Shown: positions 15,026-21,744, numbered from the stretch's first letter. The stretch is DNA of 26,712 nt from an uncultured bacterium (GCA_903934155.1 CAIZMS010000300.1:1-26712); one strand, 5' to 3'. The notes: generated from the letters alone by a model not told the origin. Made by a program: numbers and translations.

Positions 15026-15993
15026 GGCTGCCTCCTTTCACCCGCCGCAGGCAGGGGCAGTTGAAGAGGAGTGGTGTCAGCGGCCTTGTCGCCCGCCCCG
15101 AACAACCAACTCTTCTGGAGCCCCTCCACCAGCACCTGGGTCTCCCGGAACATGGATTCTGTCTGGAGCAGGACAGCCTGTATGTTCGCCACCTGCCCGG
15201 TGAGCCCACCGGTCACACCCCGCACATCCTGCACCACCCCGGCCGCACCCTCGCTGACCTTCGGAAAGCTTGCGGCCGTATCCTTCAATGACTTCGCCAA
15301 GTCCTGAATGTTCGTTACCACCCCGTCAATTTTCAGAGCAATCAGGGGAAGCTGAGCCGCCGTCTGCCGGACATCCTTGACGATGCCGTCCACATCGCGG
15401 GCCCATTCCGGATCGCCAATCAGGCGGCCCGCTGTCCCCTCCCGACGCTCCAGTTGCCGGGTCACCGAATTGACATTGGAGAGGATCCCGCTAACCTCAT
15501 CCAGCATCGGAACGGCCGCCTGGCGCAAATCATCAATGATCCGCTTGGCGGTCTCGATCAATTCCACATCCTGCACGCACTTAATATAGTCCCCATCCTG
15601 CAAGACCGCCTGAGCCGAAGTGCCGAGGGTAATATTGACAAACGCGTCACCGGCCACCTCGAACTTTTTACTCACCTTGGCGATTGAGTCGCCGCGCACA
15701 AATTTCCCGAACTTACCTTGCAGGATCAGGGTCGTCTCAATACCACCGTCATCGGACGGCTTGATTTCACCCACACGCCCGGCAAGGGTGCTGAGAATCC
15801 TGACCTCGGCGCCCTCCTGCAAGCCATAGGTCCCCTTATCCATGTCGAATTTGGTCTTCAACACCAGGTTCTTGTCGAACCAGCCCTGGGCGTGTCCGGC
15901 AGCATAGATCCCTATGATCAACAGCCCCAGACCCAGCAGGACAAACCCGCCGGCAATTTCATTCGCATAGCGAAACCTGTATGATTGACTCAT
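15022..15993 (-). CDS. mlaD: MCE/MlaD-family protein (locus 2)
   Basis: The protein has 323 residues. One N-terminal membrane helix (EIAGGFVLLGLGLLIIGIYAAG) is followed by an MCE domain at about 42-140 (TKFDMDKGTYGLQEGAEVRILSTLAGRVGEI, GDAFVNITLG). The rest is a helical tail with a single degenerate copy (RREGTAGRLIGDPEW) of the GEGTxGKL motif that occurs four times in the locus 1 MCE protein, then long amphipathic helices. It should form a periplasmic lipid-binding ring on the locus 2 permease. It differs from the locus 1 protein enough to suggest a distinct substrate or partner rather than recent duplication. Its start overlaps the ATPase-like gene by four bases. Confidence 0.9.
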   Translation of the reverse strand: MSQSYRFRYANEIAGGFVLLGLGLLIIGIYAAGHAQGWFDKNLVLKTKFDMDKGTYGLQEGAEVRILSTLAGRVGEIKPSDDGGIETTLILQGKFGKFVRGDSIAKVSKKFEVAGDAFVNITLGTSAQAVLQDGDYIKCVQDVELIETAKRIIDDLRQAAVPMLDEVSGILSNVNSVTRQLERREGTAGRLIGDPEWARDVDGIVKDVRQTAAQLPLIALKIDGVVTNIQDLAKSLKDTAASFPKVSEGAAGVVQDVRGVTGGLTGQVANIQAVLLQTESMFRETQVLVEGLQKSWLFGAGDKAADTTPLQLPLPAAGERRQP

Positions 15994-16703
15994 CCGTCAC
16001 TCTCCCGGCCGTTTGAAACGGCCACCAGTTTTTCACCATCCATCCGGAACCGGCGCACCGCCCCCAAGTTCCGGCATTCCATCACTCGCTCATCTTCCGT
16101 CAACCAAAGTACCGCCACCCCGCGCCGGGAGGCCTCGCCAACGGCCTCCATCAGCTTGGGCGCATCCGCCTTGGGTGCCCCGAACAGGGGGCGCTCGAAA
16201 ATAATCAGGCTCGGGGTTCCGACCAAGGCGCGAACCCACTCCAGCTTCCGCAACACCATGCCATGCACGCGTGTCGGGCGAGCCTCGGGAATATCCTCCA
16301 GACCAAATCGCCGGGCCAATCCCCTGACTTCCTCCATCACCTCATCCCTCGTTCTCCGGGTATGGTGACACTCCGCCAAGCAAAGGTTTTCCATCACATC
16401 CAGATTCGTTACCCAACCGTAATGCTCAAACACCCTTCGGATCCGTCCCCGTTCGACCGATTGCCGGGATGCTTTCATATCCGCCCAGTCCATGCCCTGA
16501 AATAAAACACACCCTGAATCCGGAGCCAGAAGCCCCTGAGCCAGAGGAGCCATCGGAATGTGTTCACGCCCTTCCTCCAAGCCCACCACGGCAATCTCGC
16601 CCCGTCCCAAAGAAAAATCGATCTGGGAAATGCCGCTGATCTGGGAGGAGGCGGAACGCACCGTCACTCCCTTGAATTCCAAAATGGCCGTTTGTTCCTG
16701 CAT
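15990..16703 (-). CDS. degenerate MlaF-like ABC protein lacking catalytic motifs (locus 2)
   Basis: The protein has 237 residues from the ATG at 16703; a TTG at 16715 overlapping the permease stop would add four. The overall ABC order is recognisable by alignment with the locus 1 MlaF, but every catalytic motif is changed. Walker A is GLEEGREH (41-48) with no Gly-Lys-Ser. The Q-loop position reads VFEHYGWVTNLDVMENL without Gln. The signature reads VHGMVLRKLEWVRAL instead of ISGGM. Walker B is LIIFERPLFG with Arg where the catalytic Glu belongs. The switch His is replaced in VLWLTEDER. The frame is open, the gene overlaps both neighbours by a few bases, and hydrophobic core positions are kept, so it looks like a selected pseudo-ATPase rather than a dead gene. 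It probably caps or scaffolds the locus 2 permease. Confidence 0.85.
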   Translation of the reverse strand: MQEQTAILEFKGVTVRSASSQISGISQIDFSLGRGEIAVVGLEEGREHIPMAPLAQGLLAPDSGCVLFQGMDWADMKASRQSVERGRIRRVFEHYGWVTNLDVMENLCLAECHHTRRTRDEVMEEVRGLARRFGLEDIPEARPTRVHGMVLRKLEWVRALVGTPSLIIFERPLFGAPKADAPKLMEAVGEASRRGVAVLWLTEDERVMECRNLGAVRRFRMDGEKLVAVSNGRESDG

Positions 16704-16711
16704 ACCCTGTT

Positions 16712-17500
16712 TCAAATGTACGTCAACACCGACACGATGACCGACACCACCAGAACCGCCAGCGTCGCCCGCACCACGGTCCTGGTCACCGCCTGGGGAA
16801 TATCCGTTGCCACGCCTTCGACCGACAACCCTTCATTGGCCGCAATCACGCCCGTCAGAAGGCCGGGAATCAAGGTCTTGGCCAGGATATTGTAAAAGTC
16901 ATAAGAGGACACGCCCCGCACGACGCTCCGGGCAAAGATTCCCGGATCACCCGGCCCCGTGCCTAGGAACGCCCCACAGAGATAGCCGCTCCCGAACGAG
17001 AACACCACGAAAAGCATCGCCAGGCCAAACACCGAAAGCGCCATGGAGATCGCCCGCGGCATCACCAGAAAAACAAGCGGGTCAAGCCCCTGAGAATCCA
17101 GCACCTCGACTTCGTGTCGCACTTTCATCCCAGCCAGTTCGGCCGCCATCGCCGTGGCGCTTCGCCCGATCACAATGAAGTTCACCAGGAGCGGACCAAC
17201 CTCCCGAACAATAACCGTAACAAGAAGCGGCCCAAGTAGTTCCGATTGACCCAGACGCCCCATCCAAACCTGTGCCTGCACCACCACCGAGATGCCGGTC
17301 AGCAGGGCCACAACCGCCACAAACCCGATGGCATCGTATCCCGTGAAAACAATCTGCCGGGTCAATACCATCCGAACCGGCTTGGTCCAGGAGGAGGGGC
17401 GAAACGCTAGTTGCATGATCGCCGTACTGATGGAGACAATCCATCGGATCCGGTGATACAGGTTGATCGCGCCCTGCCCTATGGATGCAATAAAAGACAT
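16712..17500 (-). CDS. mlaE: MlaE-type ABC permease (locus 2)
   Basis: The protein has 262 residues, ATG at 17500 with only a weak upstream ribosome site. It carries the MlaE domain: a predicted interface helix at the N-terminus, VALLTGISVVVQAQ, VREVGPLLVNFIVIGRSATAMAAELAG, LVFLVMPRAISMALSVFGLAMLFVVFSF and a last helix LAVLVVSVIVSVLTYI. The coupling segment after AAELAG reads MKVRHEVEVLDSQG, less conserved than MVVSEEIAALELM in the locus 1 permease; this is the region that should contact the ATPase. It is followed directly by the degenerate ATPase-like gene, so both sides of that interface are unusual. Spacing to pdxB upstream is 52 bp. Confidence 0.9.
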   Translation of the reverse strand: MSFIASIGQGAINLYHRIRWIVSISTAIMQLAFRPSSWTKPVRMVLTRQIVFTGYDAIGFVAVVALLTGISVVVQAQVWMGRLGQSELLGPLLVTVIVREVGPLLVNFIVIGRSATAMAAELAGMKVRHEVEVLDSQGLDPLVFLVMPRAISMALSVFGLAMLFVVFSFGSGYLCGAFLGTGPGDPGIFARSVVRGVSSYDFYNILAKTLIPGLLTGVIAANEGLSVEGVATDIPQAVTRTVVRATLAVLVVSVIVSVLTYI

Positions 17501-17552
17501 GCCCAGAAGCTAACGGCGGGGCTTTCCTGCATCAAGCCTAATCTCTCCATCG

Positions 17553-18728
17553 TCACAGGAATCCAAGCCCGTCGAATTTCGCCCTCAGGCCGGAGGAAGC
17601 CTGCTTCAGGCGAACCGTCGTATACTGGAACTCCCGCCGCTCAGGATAATCCTTCCGGAGCCGGTCAAATGCCTTGGCGCGCAGGGCGTCATCCGCCACC
17701 GCCGAGTCCCGAAAACGACGATCATCCGCCTCAATGTCATAAAGTTTCCGCACCACCTCCCGGAGCACCACCTCATCGTTTCGCCCGGCGGCATCGACCT
17801 CCACCCGGGGAACTAAGGCGGGGGGCATGAGGGGTTCATGCGACCAGACGGCCGGAACCCCGAGAAACCGGCAGGCCTCGCGGTACACCATAACCGTCCC
17901 CATCACCTTTCCCTCAAAGGAGTGTCCGGCAATGTGCGGAGTTCCGAGATCCACCCGGGCCAGCATATCGGTGCGATATTTCGGCTCCCCTTCCCAGGTA
18001 TCCAGAACCACGTGCCCAACCTGACCCAAGTCCAGGGCCTTCAGAAGGGCTGGCGTGTCAACCACCGCCCCGCGCGCCGCATTCAGAAATATCAGCCCCT
18101 TCCGGGCCCGGCTGAAAAAGTCAGCATCCGCCAGATGAAAGGTCTTGTCAGGCCCATCCTTGGTCAACGGCACATGCACCGTAATAATATCCGACTCCAC
18201 CAGAATCCGATCCAGCGAGACGAAGGACTCGTCAGGCTCTACCCCATTCTGACTCCTGACTCCTGACTTCTGAATTCTCTCTCTCGGCGGATCATTCATC
18301 AGCACCCGCATCCCTAGCGCCCGGGCCTTTTTGACCACCCGAGTTCCGACATTCCCCACGCCAATAACCCCGATCGTTTTGCCTTCCAGCGTAATCCCAT
18401 GCCGTTCCCCAAGAGTGAGCAACGCGGCCGTAATATATTCCGACACGCTGTTGGCATTGCAGCCGGGCGCAAAACACCAGTGAATCCCCGCCTTCTGGAA
18501 ATACGCCAGATCGAGATGATCCGTCCCGATCGTCGCCGTCCCCACAAACCGAACCTGACTCCCCTCCAGGAGCGCCCGATTGACCTGGGTGGTGGAGCGC
18601 AGGGCCAGAATCCCCGCATCCCGGACATCGGTGGCGGAAATATCACGCCCCTCCAGGATACGCGCCTCCCCCAGGGTGCTGAAGGCCTCCAGAACAAACG
18701 GCATATTCGTGGCACAAATGATTTTCAT
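17553..18728 (-). CDS. pdxB: 4-phosphoerythronate dehydrogenase
   Basis: The protein has 391 residues from the ATG at 18728, preceded by AAGGA eight bases upstream. PdxB oxidises 4-phosphoerythronate in DXP-dependent pyridoxal phosphate synthesis. It belongs to the D-2-hydroxyacid dehydrogenase family: NAD-binding GVIGVGNVGTRVV, active-site Arg in LNAARGAVVD, the Glu in LDTWEGEP, and the His in TPHIAGHSFEGK. The HSFEGK segment and the long C-terminal domain separate PdxB from SerA and other relatives. Residues about 150-160 (RIQKSGVRSQNG), between the NAD-domain strand ending NDPP and FVSLDRIL, are encoded by a heptanucleotide repeat and look like an insertion in a surface loop. Confidence 0.9.
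   Translation of the reverse strand: MKIICATNMPFVLEAFSTLGEARILEGRDISATDVRDAGILALRSTTQVNRALLEGSQVRFVGTATIGTDHLDLAYFQKAGIHWCFAPGCNANSVSEYITAALLTLGERHGITLEGKTIGVIGVGNVGTRVVKKARALGMRVLMNDPPRERIQKSGVRSQNGVEPDESFVSLDRILVESDIITVHVPLTKDGPDKTFHLADADFFSRARKGLIFLNAARGAVVDTPALLKALDLGQVGHVVLDTWEGEPKYRTDMLARVDLGTPHIAGHSFEGKVMGTVMVYREACRFLGVPAVWSHEPLMPPALVPRVEVDAAGRNDEVVLREVVRKLYDIEADDRRFRDSAVADDALRAKAFDRLRKDYPERREFQYTTVRLKQASSGLRAKFDGLGFL
18251..18278. repeat. heptanucleotide tandem repeat inside pdxB
   Basis: Four consecutive 7-bp units with consensus GAcTcCT (the last two units each diverged by one or two bases) lie in the pdxB reading frame. A further half-matching unit precedes them at 18245-18250. 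They encode part of a Ser/Arg/Gln-rich loop absent from the PdxB core. Confidence 0.75.
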
Positions 18729-18744
18729 GAGAGATGTCCTTTTC

Positions 18745-18834
18745 TCAACCCATCCAATATCCGCGATCCCGAAAACGGTCAAGCCAGAACCAGAACAGCA
18801 ATATAGCAAGAGTTAATACGACAAAGCCACGCAC
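18745..18834 (-). CDS. possible small single-pass membrane protein
   Basis: A 29-residue open frame starts at a GTG (18834) with AAAGGGG four bases upstream and ends 16 bp before pdxB on the same strand. It encodes one strongly hydrophobic stretch (FVVLTLAILLFWFWL) followed by a charged tail (DRFRDRGYWMG), the shape of known small membrane proteins. It could equally be chance, since the frame stays open further upstream. I do not recognise a family. Confidence 0.3.
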   Translation of the reverse strand: MRGFVVLTLAILLFWFWLDRFRDRGYWMG

Positions 18835-19040
18835 CGAACCCCTTTCGAGCCGTAACCCAACAACGCATGCTTCATTGGGCATTGGGCATAACTCCAGCAG
18901 CACCAATAATTGGCTGTACAACCATTCCCCCGCCACTAAAATCGGCTCCATTTGCGGATTGAGCGGACTATCGCCGCTCATCCGGGACAATTCTGTGATA
19001 ACGGGATCGGCATAATAAGAAGTTCGAGAACCAAGAAAGA
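18835..19040. other. sparse intergenic stretch between divergent pdxB and toxin-antitoxin genes
   Basis: No convincing gene is seen here. A minus-strand open frame covering it has no family resemblance. The only structure noted is a short heptamer run, CATTGGG twice plus CAT (18873-18889), of the same style as the longer heptamer repeats in pdxB and the lipoprotein gene. Base composition is less GC-rich than in the flanking genes. Confidence 0.6.
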
Positions 19041-19067
19041 TTGATTCAAAAATAAGGATGGTATAGC
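19041..19067 (+). promoter_or_regulatory. possible promoter of the toxin-antitoxin pair
   Basis: TTGATT (19041-19046) and an extended -10 of the form TGGTATAGC (19059-19067) precede the antitoxin gene. The 15-bp spacing is short, but the TGn extension could compensate. The antitoxin ATG at 19094 follows GGAGG (19082-19086). Confidence 0.28.
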
Positions 19068-19093
19068 CTGTTAATTGAACCGGAGGAAACATC

Positions 19094-19324
19094 ATGTCAC
19101 CCGCTTTAATCGAATGTGAAAACCAAGCCCTCCAGTTGACGCTGACAGAGCGCGCCATGCTGGCCGAGCATCTGATTGCTAGTCTTGACATGCTCGACGA
19201 TGCACAAAACGAGCAACTTTGGCTTGAGGAAGCCGAACGACGTTATCAGGCGTACAAGGAAGGGAGAATCTCCGCGCGTAGCGCGGAGGATGTTCTTAGT
19301 GCGGCGCGAGCGGCAATCCAATGA
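19094..19324 (+). CDS. addiction-module antitoxin
   Basis: The protein has 76 residues and resembles the short antitoxins of the putative addiction module component family (TIGR02574/PF09720 type). Family-like features are LTLTERAMLAEHLIASLD near the N-terminus and W-L-E-EAERRYQAYKEGRISARSAEDVL toward the C-terminus. Such proteins bind and neutralise a ParE/RelE-type toxin and usually repress their own promoter. The start has a strong GGAGG site. Its stop overlaps the toxin start (ATGA at 19321-19324), the usual coupling in these modules. Confidence 0.88.
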   Translation: MSPALIECENQALQLTLTERAMLAEHLIASLDMLDDAQNEQLWLEEAERRYQAYKEGRISARSAEDVLSAARAAIQ

Positions 19325-19611
19325 AGCCGGTCATTTTTCTTCGCCCGGCTGAAGCGGAGATGCTCGATGCAGCGCAATACTACGAACTTCAAGCACCGGG
19401 ACTTGGCGATGACTTCCTCGAAAGGATTGAAGCCGCAGTCCAAGATATCGGCAGGAACCCCGAGCTATGGCCCATCATTCAGGCAAACACCCGTCGGCGC
19501 CTTATTAAACGTTTCCCATTTGCCCTTCTATATCGTGTTGATCCTGACCAGATTGTGATTCAAGCAACCATGCACTTGCATCGTCGTCCAGATTACTGGC
19601 TCAACAGATAA
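19321..19611 (+). CDS. ParE/RelE-superfamily toxin
   Basis: The protein has 96 residues. The fold signature is clear: an initial strand, EAEMLDAAQYYELQAPGLGDDFLERIEAAVQDI helices, NPELWPII, then RRRLIKRFPFALLYRVDPDQIVIQATMHLHRRPDYW. The last segment closely matches plasmid-stabilisation/ParE family toxins that occur with this type of antitoxin. Members poison DNA gyrase (ParE) or act on ribosome-bound mRNA (RelE); which applies cannot be told from sequence alone. The RelE catalytic set is not obvious, so ParE-like is preferred. It overlaps the antitoxin gene by four bases. Confidence 0.9.
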   Translation: MKPVIFLRPAEAEMLDAAQYYELQAPGLGDDFLERIEAAVQDIGRNPELWPIIQANTRRRLIKRFPFALLYRVDPDQIVIQATMHLHRRPDYWLNR

Positions 19612-19692
19612 TATGTCTCGAACAAGCCAATGCTCGCGACGGCTAGTACGCCGCGCAAGATTGGTGACGTTCAAAGATCAATGTTCGACTGT

Positions 19693-19766
19693 CCCCACGT
19701 GTTATAAGGAGACCGTGGGCGCCCCAATCGTCGGCACTCCAAGGAACAGGTGGGGAGGTTTTTTTT
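19693..19766 (+). terminator. large nested hairpin with U-tract (terminator or structured leader)
   Basis: CCCCACGTGTT (19693-19703) pairs with AACAGGTGGGG (19745-19755) with one mismatch. Inside it GGAG (19708-19711) pairs with CTCC (19737-19740), CCG (19713-19715) with CGG (19732-19734), and GGG (19717-19719) with CCC. Eight T residues follow at 19759-19766. It suits an intrinsic terminator for the toxin-antitoxin transcript. However, the 3' arm also contains GGGGAGG, placed nine bases before an ATG at 19768, so it could instead control translation of the next frame. Confidence 0.55.
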
Positions 19767-19767
19767 A

Positions 19768-19977
19768 ATGAGAAACATCCTGATCAGCCGATTGCGACGA
19801 GGTTGGTGCGGCGGCGTGCAGGGTGGAAAGTGTAACCTGAAACTGAACGGAAGTATCCTGCCCGGCGGGCCGGATTTCAGGCAGGGCGTCACCCTCGACA
19901 CCGACGAGACCTACACCTTGATCGTCTGGCTTGGACTGTCGGCCAATACCCCTCAAACCTTTGAAATAACCGAATGA
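19768..19977 (+). CDS. doubtful small protein, possibly a gene remnant
   Basis: The open frame encodes 69 residues from an ATG with GGGGAGG nine bases upstream. The N-terminus is Arg/Gly/Cys-rich (MRNILISRLRRGWCGGVQGG). The C-terminal half (GGPDFRQGVTLDTDETYTLIVWLGLSANTPQ) looks protein-like, with alternating polar and hydrophobic residues suggesting two beta strands, but I recognise no family. Its end overlaps an in-frame ATG at 19974 of the transporter frame. It may be a real small gene, a fragment of a larger lost gene, or chance. Confidence 0.35.
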   Translation: MRNILISRLRRGWCGGVQGGKCNLKLNGSILPGGPDFRQGVTLDTDETYTLIVWLGLSANTPQTFEITE

Positions 19978-20033
19978 ATAAGGTTGATTTTAACCCATGC
20001 GGGAATAATCATGACGGAAAACAAAGGAGAATG

Positions 20034-21365
20034 ATGAAACATAATGCACGACTCTTGTTCTGGGCGGTTTCGGCGTCATTGGCCGGTTTTTTGTTCGGGT
20101 TCGACACAGTCGTCATCTCCGGAGCGGAACAAACCATTCAAACACTTTGGGGCTTGAGCGCCACAATGCATGGTCTGGCGATCAGTATGGCTCTTTGGGG
20201 CACGGTTTTCGGCTCGCTGTTCGGGGGATGGCCCACGGAGCGCCTGGGTCGCAAAAAAACACTCCTCTGGATTGGGGTTCTCTATTTTATCTCCTCGATC
20301 GGGTCAGGCCTGGCTCCTGAGGTGTATTCCTTTATGGTATTCCGCTTTATCGGGGGGGTTGGCATTGGGGTTTGCACCGTGGCGGCGCCGTTGTACATTG
20401 CCGAGATTTCGCCGCCCAAAACCCGGGGCCGCCTGACCGGCATGTTCCAGTTCAATATCGTTTTCGGCATCCTCATGGCCTTCCTGTCCAATGCCTGGCT
20501 CAGTGATATCGGGGAAAATGCCTGGCGCTGGATGCTGGGAATTGTCGCCATCCCGTCCGTAATCTATTCGATTTTCTGCTTTTTCCTGCCCGAAAGCCCG
20601 CGGTGGCTGATCACCCATGGACGGGATCGTGCAGCGGGAATCCAGGTGTTCCGCCGGATCATGCCGGATGCCCCGGAGTCCGAAATTGAAACCCTCGCGA
20701 ACGAGGTGGAGCGCTCCATGGGGAATCGCGAGCATCCCGAAAAATTCTTTACCCGCCGCCTGTTCACCCCGATCAGTCTGGCGTTTCTCATTGCCTTCTT
20801 CAATCAGCTCTCGGGCATCAACGCCATCCTTTACTTCGCTCCCCGTATTTTCGAAATGACGGGACTGGGATCCAAGGCCGCCCTGTTACAGTCGGTGGGG
20901 ATCGGCATCACGAATCTTGTGTTTACCTTCGTGGGCCTTTGGCTGATTGACCGACTGGGACGCCGGACCCTCCTGTTCATCGGATCCTTCGGCTACATCG
21001 CCTCGCTGGGGCTGTGCTCCTGGGCGTTTGCCACCCAGCACTTCACGATTGTGCCTTTCTGCATTTTCGCCTTTATTGCCTCCCATGCCATCGGGCAGGG
21101 CGCGGTAATCTGGGTGTTCATCAGCGAGATTTTTCCCAACCGGAACCGCGCAACAGGACAGGGATTGGGCAGTTTTACCCATTGGATATTTGCCGCCCTG
21201 TTGACGTTGTTTTTCCCGAAGATGGTTGAAGCTTTCCCGGCCTCCGCGGTGTTCGCCTTTTTTGCGTTCATGATGGTGCTTCAGTTGGTCTGGGTGAAGT
21301 TCCTGGTGCCGGAAACCAAGGGAGTCCCGCTTGAGGAGATGCAGAAGAAACTGGGAATTGTATGA
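20034..21365 (+). CDS. MFS sugar-porter family transporter
   Basis: The protein has 443 residues and twelve expected membrane helices. I chose the ATG at 20034, following AAAGGAG, over earlier in-frame ATGs at 19974 and 20031. Sugar porter signatures are present: FLFGFDTVVISGAEQ in helix 1, the GRKK loop after helix 2, PPKTRGRLTGMFQFNIVFG, PESPRWLI before the central loop, QLSGINAILYFAPRIFE in helix 7, GRRTLLFIG, and a PETKGVPLEEMQ tail. Family members are mostly proton symporters or facilitators for xylose, arabinose, galactose or glucose; the exact sugar cannot be read here. It stands alone with no sugar kinase beside it. Confidence 0.93.
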   Translation: MKHNARLLFWAVSASLAGFLFGFDTVVISGAEQTIQTLWGLSATMHGLAISMALWGTVFGSLFGGWPTERLGRKKTLLWIGVLYFISSIGSGLAPEVYSFMVFRFIGGVGIGVCTVAAPLYIAEISPPKTRGRLTGMFQFNIVFGILMAFLSNAWLSDIGENAWRWMLGIVAIPSVIYSIFCFFLPESPRWLITHGRDRAAGIQVFRRIMPDAPESEIETLANEVERSMGNREHPEKFFTRRLFTPISLAFLIAFFNQLSGINAILYFAPRIFEMTGLGSKAALLQSVGIGITNLVFTFVGLWLIDRLGRRTLLFIGSFGYIASLGLCSWAFATQHFTIVPFCIFAFIASHAIGQGAVIWVFISEIFPNRNRATGQGLGSFTHWIFAALLTLFFPKMVEAFPASAVFAFFAFMMVLQLVWVKFLVPETKGVPLEEMQKKLGIV

Positions 21366-21403
21366 GGACTCCTGATGACGCCATGGCGGCCCCCATCTTT
21401 TCC

Positions 21404-21432
21404 TTGAACTGCAAGCGTTTCTGCCTTATACC
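21404..21432 (+). promoter_or_regulatory. sigma70-type promoter of rpsU
   Basis: TTGAAC (21404-21409) and TATACC (21427-21432) are 17 bp apart, each matching four of six consensus bases. Transcription would begin near 21439, giving a leader of about 60 nt ahead of the rpsU GTG. Confidence 0.5.
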
Positions 21433-21445
21433 TTGCCCCCTGTTT

Positions 21446-21468
21446 GGTCCTAGGACCCGCTAGCGCGG
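21446..21468 (+). promoter_or_regulatory. tandem CTAG-centred palindromes in the rpsU leader
   Basis: GGTCCTAGGACC (21446-21457) is a perfect 12-bp palindrome, directly followed by CGCTAGCG (21458-21465), a perfect 8-bp palindrome that can also fold as CCGC-TAGC-GCGG (21457-21468). They lie just after the predicted transcription start and so could be an operator or an RNA structure in the leader. Confidence 0.35.
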
Positions 21469-21501
21469 CTCCGGATCACGAAGGGAAGGTGACATTTACA
21501 C

Positions 21502-21684
21502 GTGGCACAAGTTAAAATCAGACGCGGCGAAACAGTTGATAAGGCGATGAGACGCCTGAAGAAGATCATGGACAAGGAAGGGATCATGAAAGAGATCCGT
21601 GCCCATCGTTACTTCGAAAAGCCCAGTGAGCAACGCCGCCGCAAGGCAGCCCGTGCCCGCGCTCGCGCGGCGTACAACCTTTGA
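21502..21684 (+). CDS. rpsU: 30S ribosomal protein S21
   Basis: The protein has 60 residues with a GTG start at 21502; AAGGTGA lies about nine bases upstream. S21 (bS21) joins the small subunit platform near the anti-Shine-Dalgarno end of 16S rRNA and assists initiation. The sequence is typical: VKIRRGETVDKAMRRLKKIMDKEGIMKEIRAHRYFEKPSEQRRRKAARARARA. The gene is monocistronic, with its own promoter upstream and a strong terminator 18 bp after the stop; dnaG and rpoD, its neighbours in Escherichia coli, are absent here. Confidence 0.96.
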   Translation: MAQVKIRRGETVDKAMRRLKKIMDKEGIMKEIRAHRYFEKPSEQRRRKAARARARAAYNL

Positions 21685-21702
21685 TTCACCCGTTGAATCC
21701 CT

Positions 21703-21744
21703 GAAAGCTCCCTGGACATCCAGTCAGGGAGCTTTCTTTTTTTT
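21703..21744 (+). terminator. strong intrinsic terminator after rpsU
   Basis: A perfect 12-bp stem, GAAAGCTCCCTG (21703-21714) with CAGGGAGCTTTC (21725-21736), closes a 10-nt loop and is followed by eight T residues (21737-21744). It ends three bases before the start codon of the next gene. Confidence 0.93.

Noticed and set aside
15990..16703. Calling the degenerate ABC gene a pseudogene
   Set aside because: There is no frameshift or premature stop, the gene junctions are tight, and fold-core positions are kept; a maintained pseudo-ATPase fits better, although decay cannot be fully excluded from one sequence.
18835..19191. Minus-strand open frame upstream of pdxB (up to 148 residues)
   Set aside because: Part is antisense to the antitoxin gene and the rest shows no domain; only the last 29 codons have a plausible ribosome site and are listed separately at low confidence.
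21433..21501. Possible tRNA or other RNA gene in the rpsU leader
   Set aside because: The palindromes do not form a cloverleaf and there is no T-loop or CCA-end pattern.
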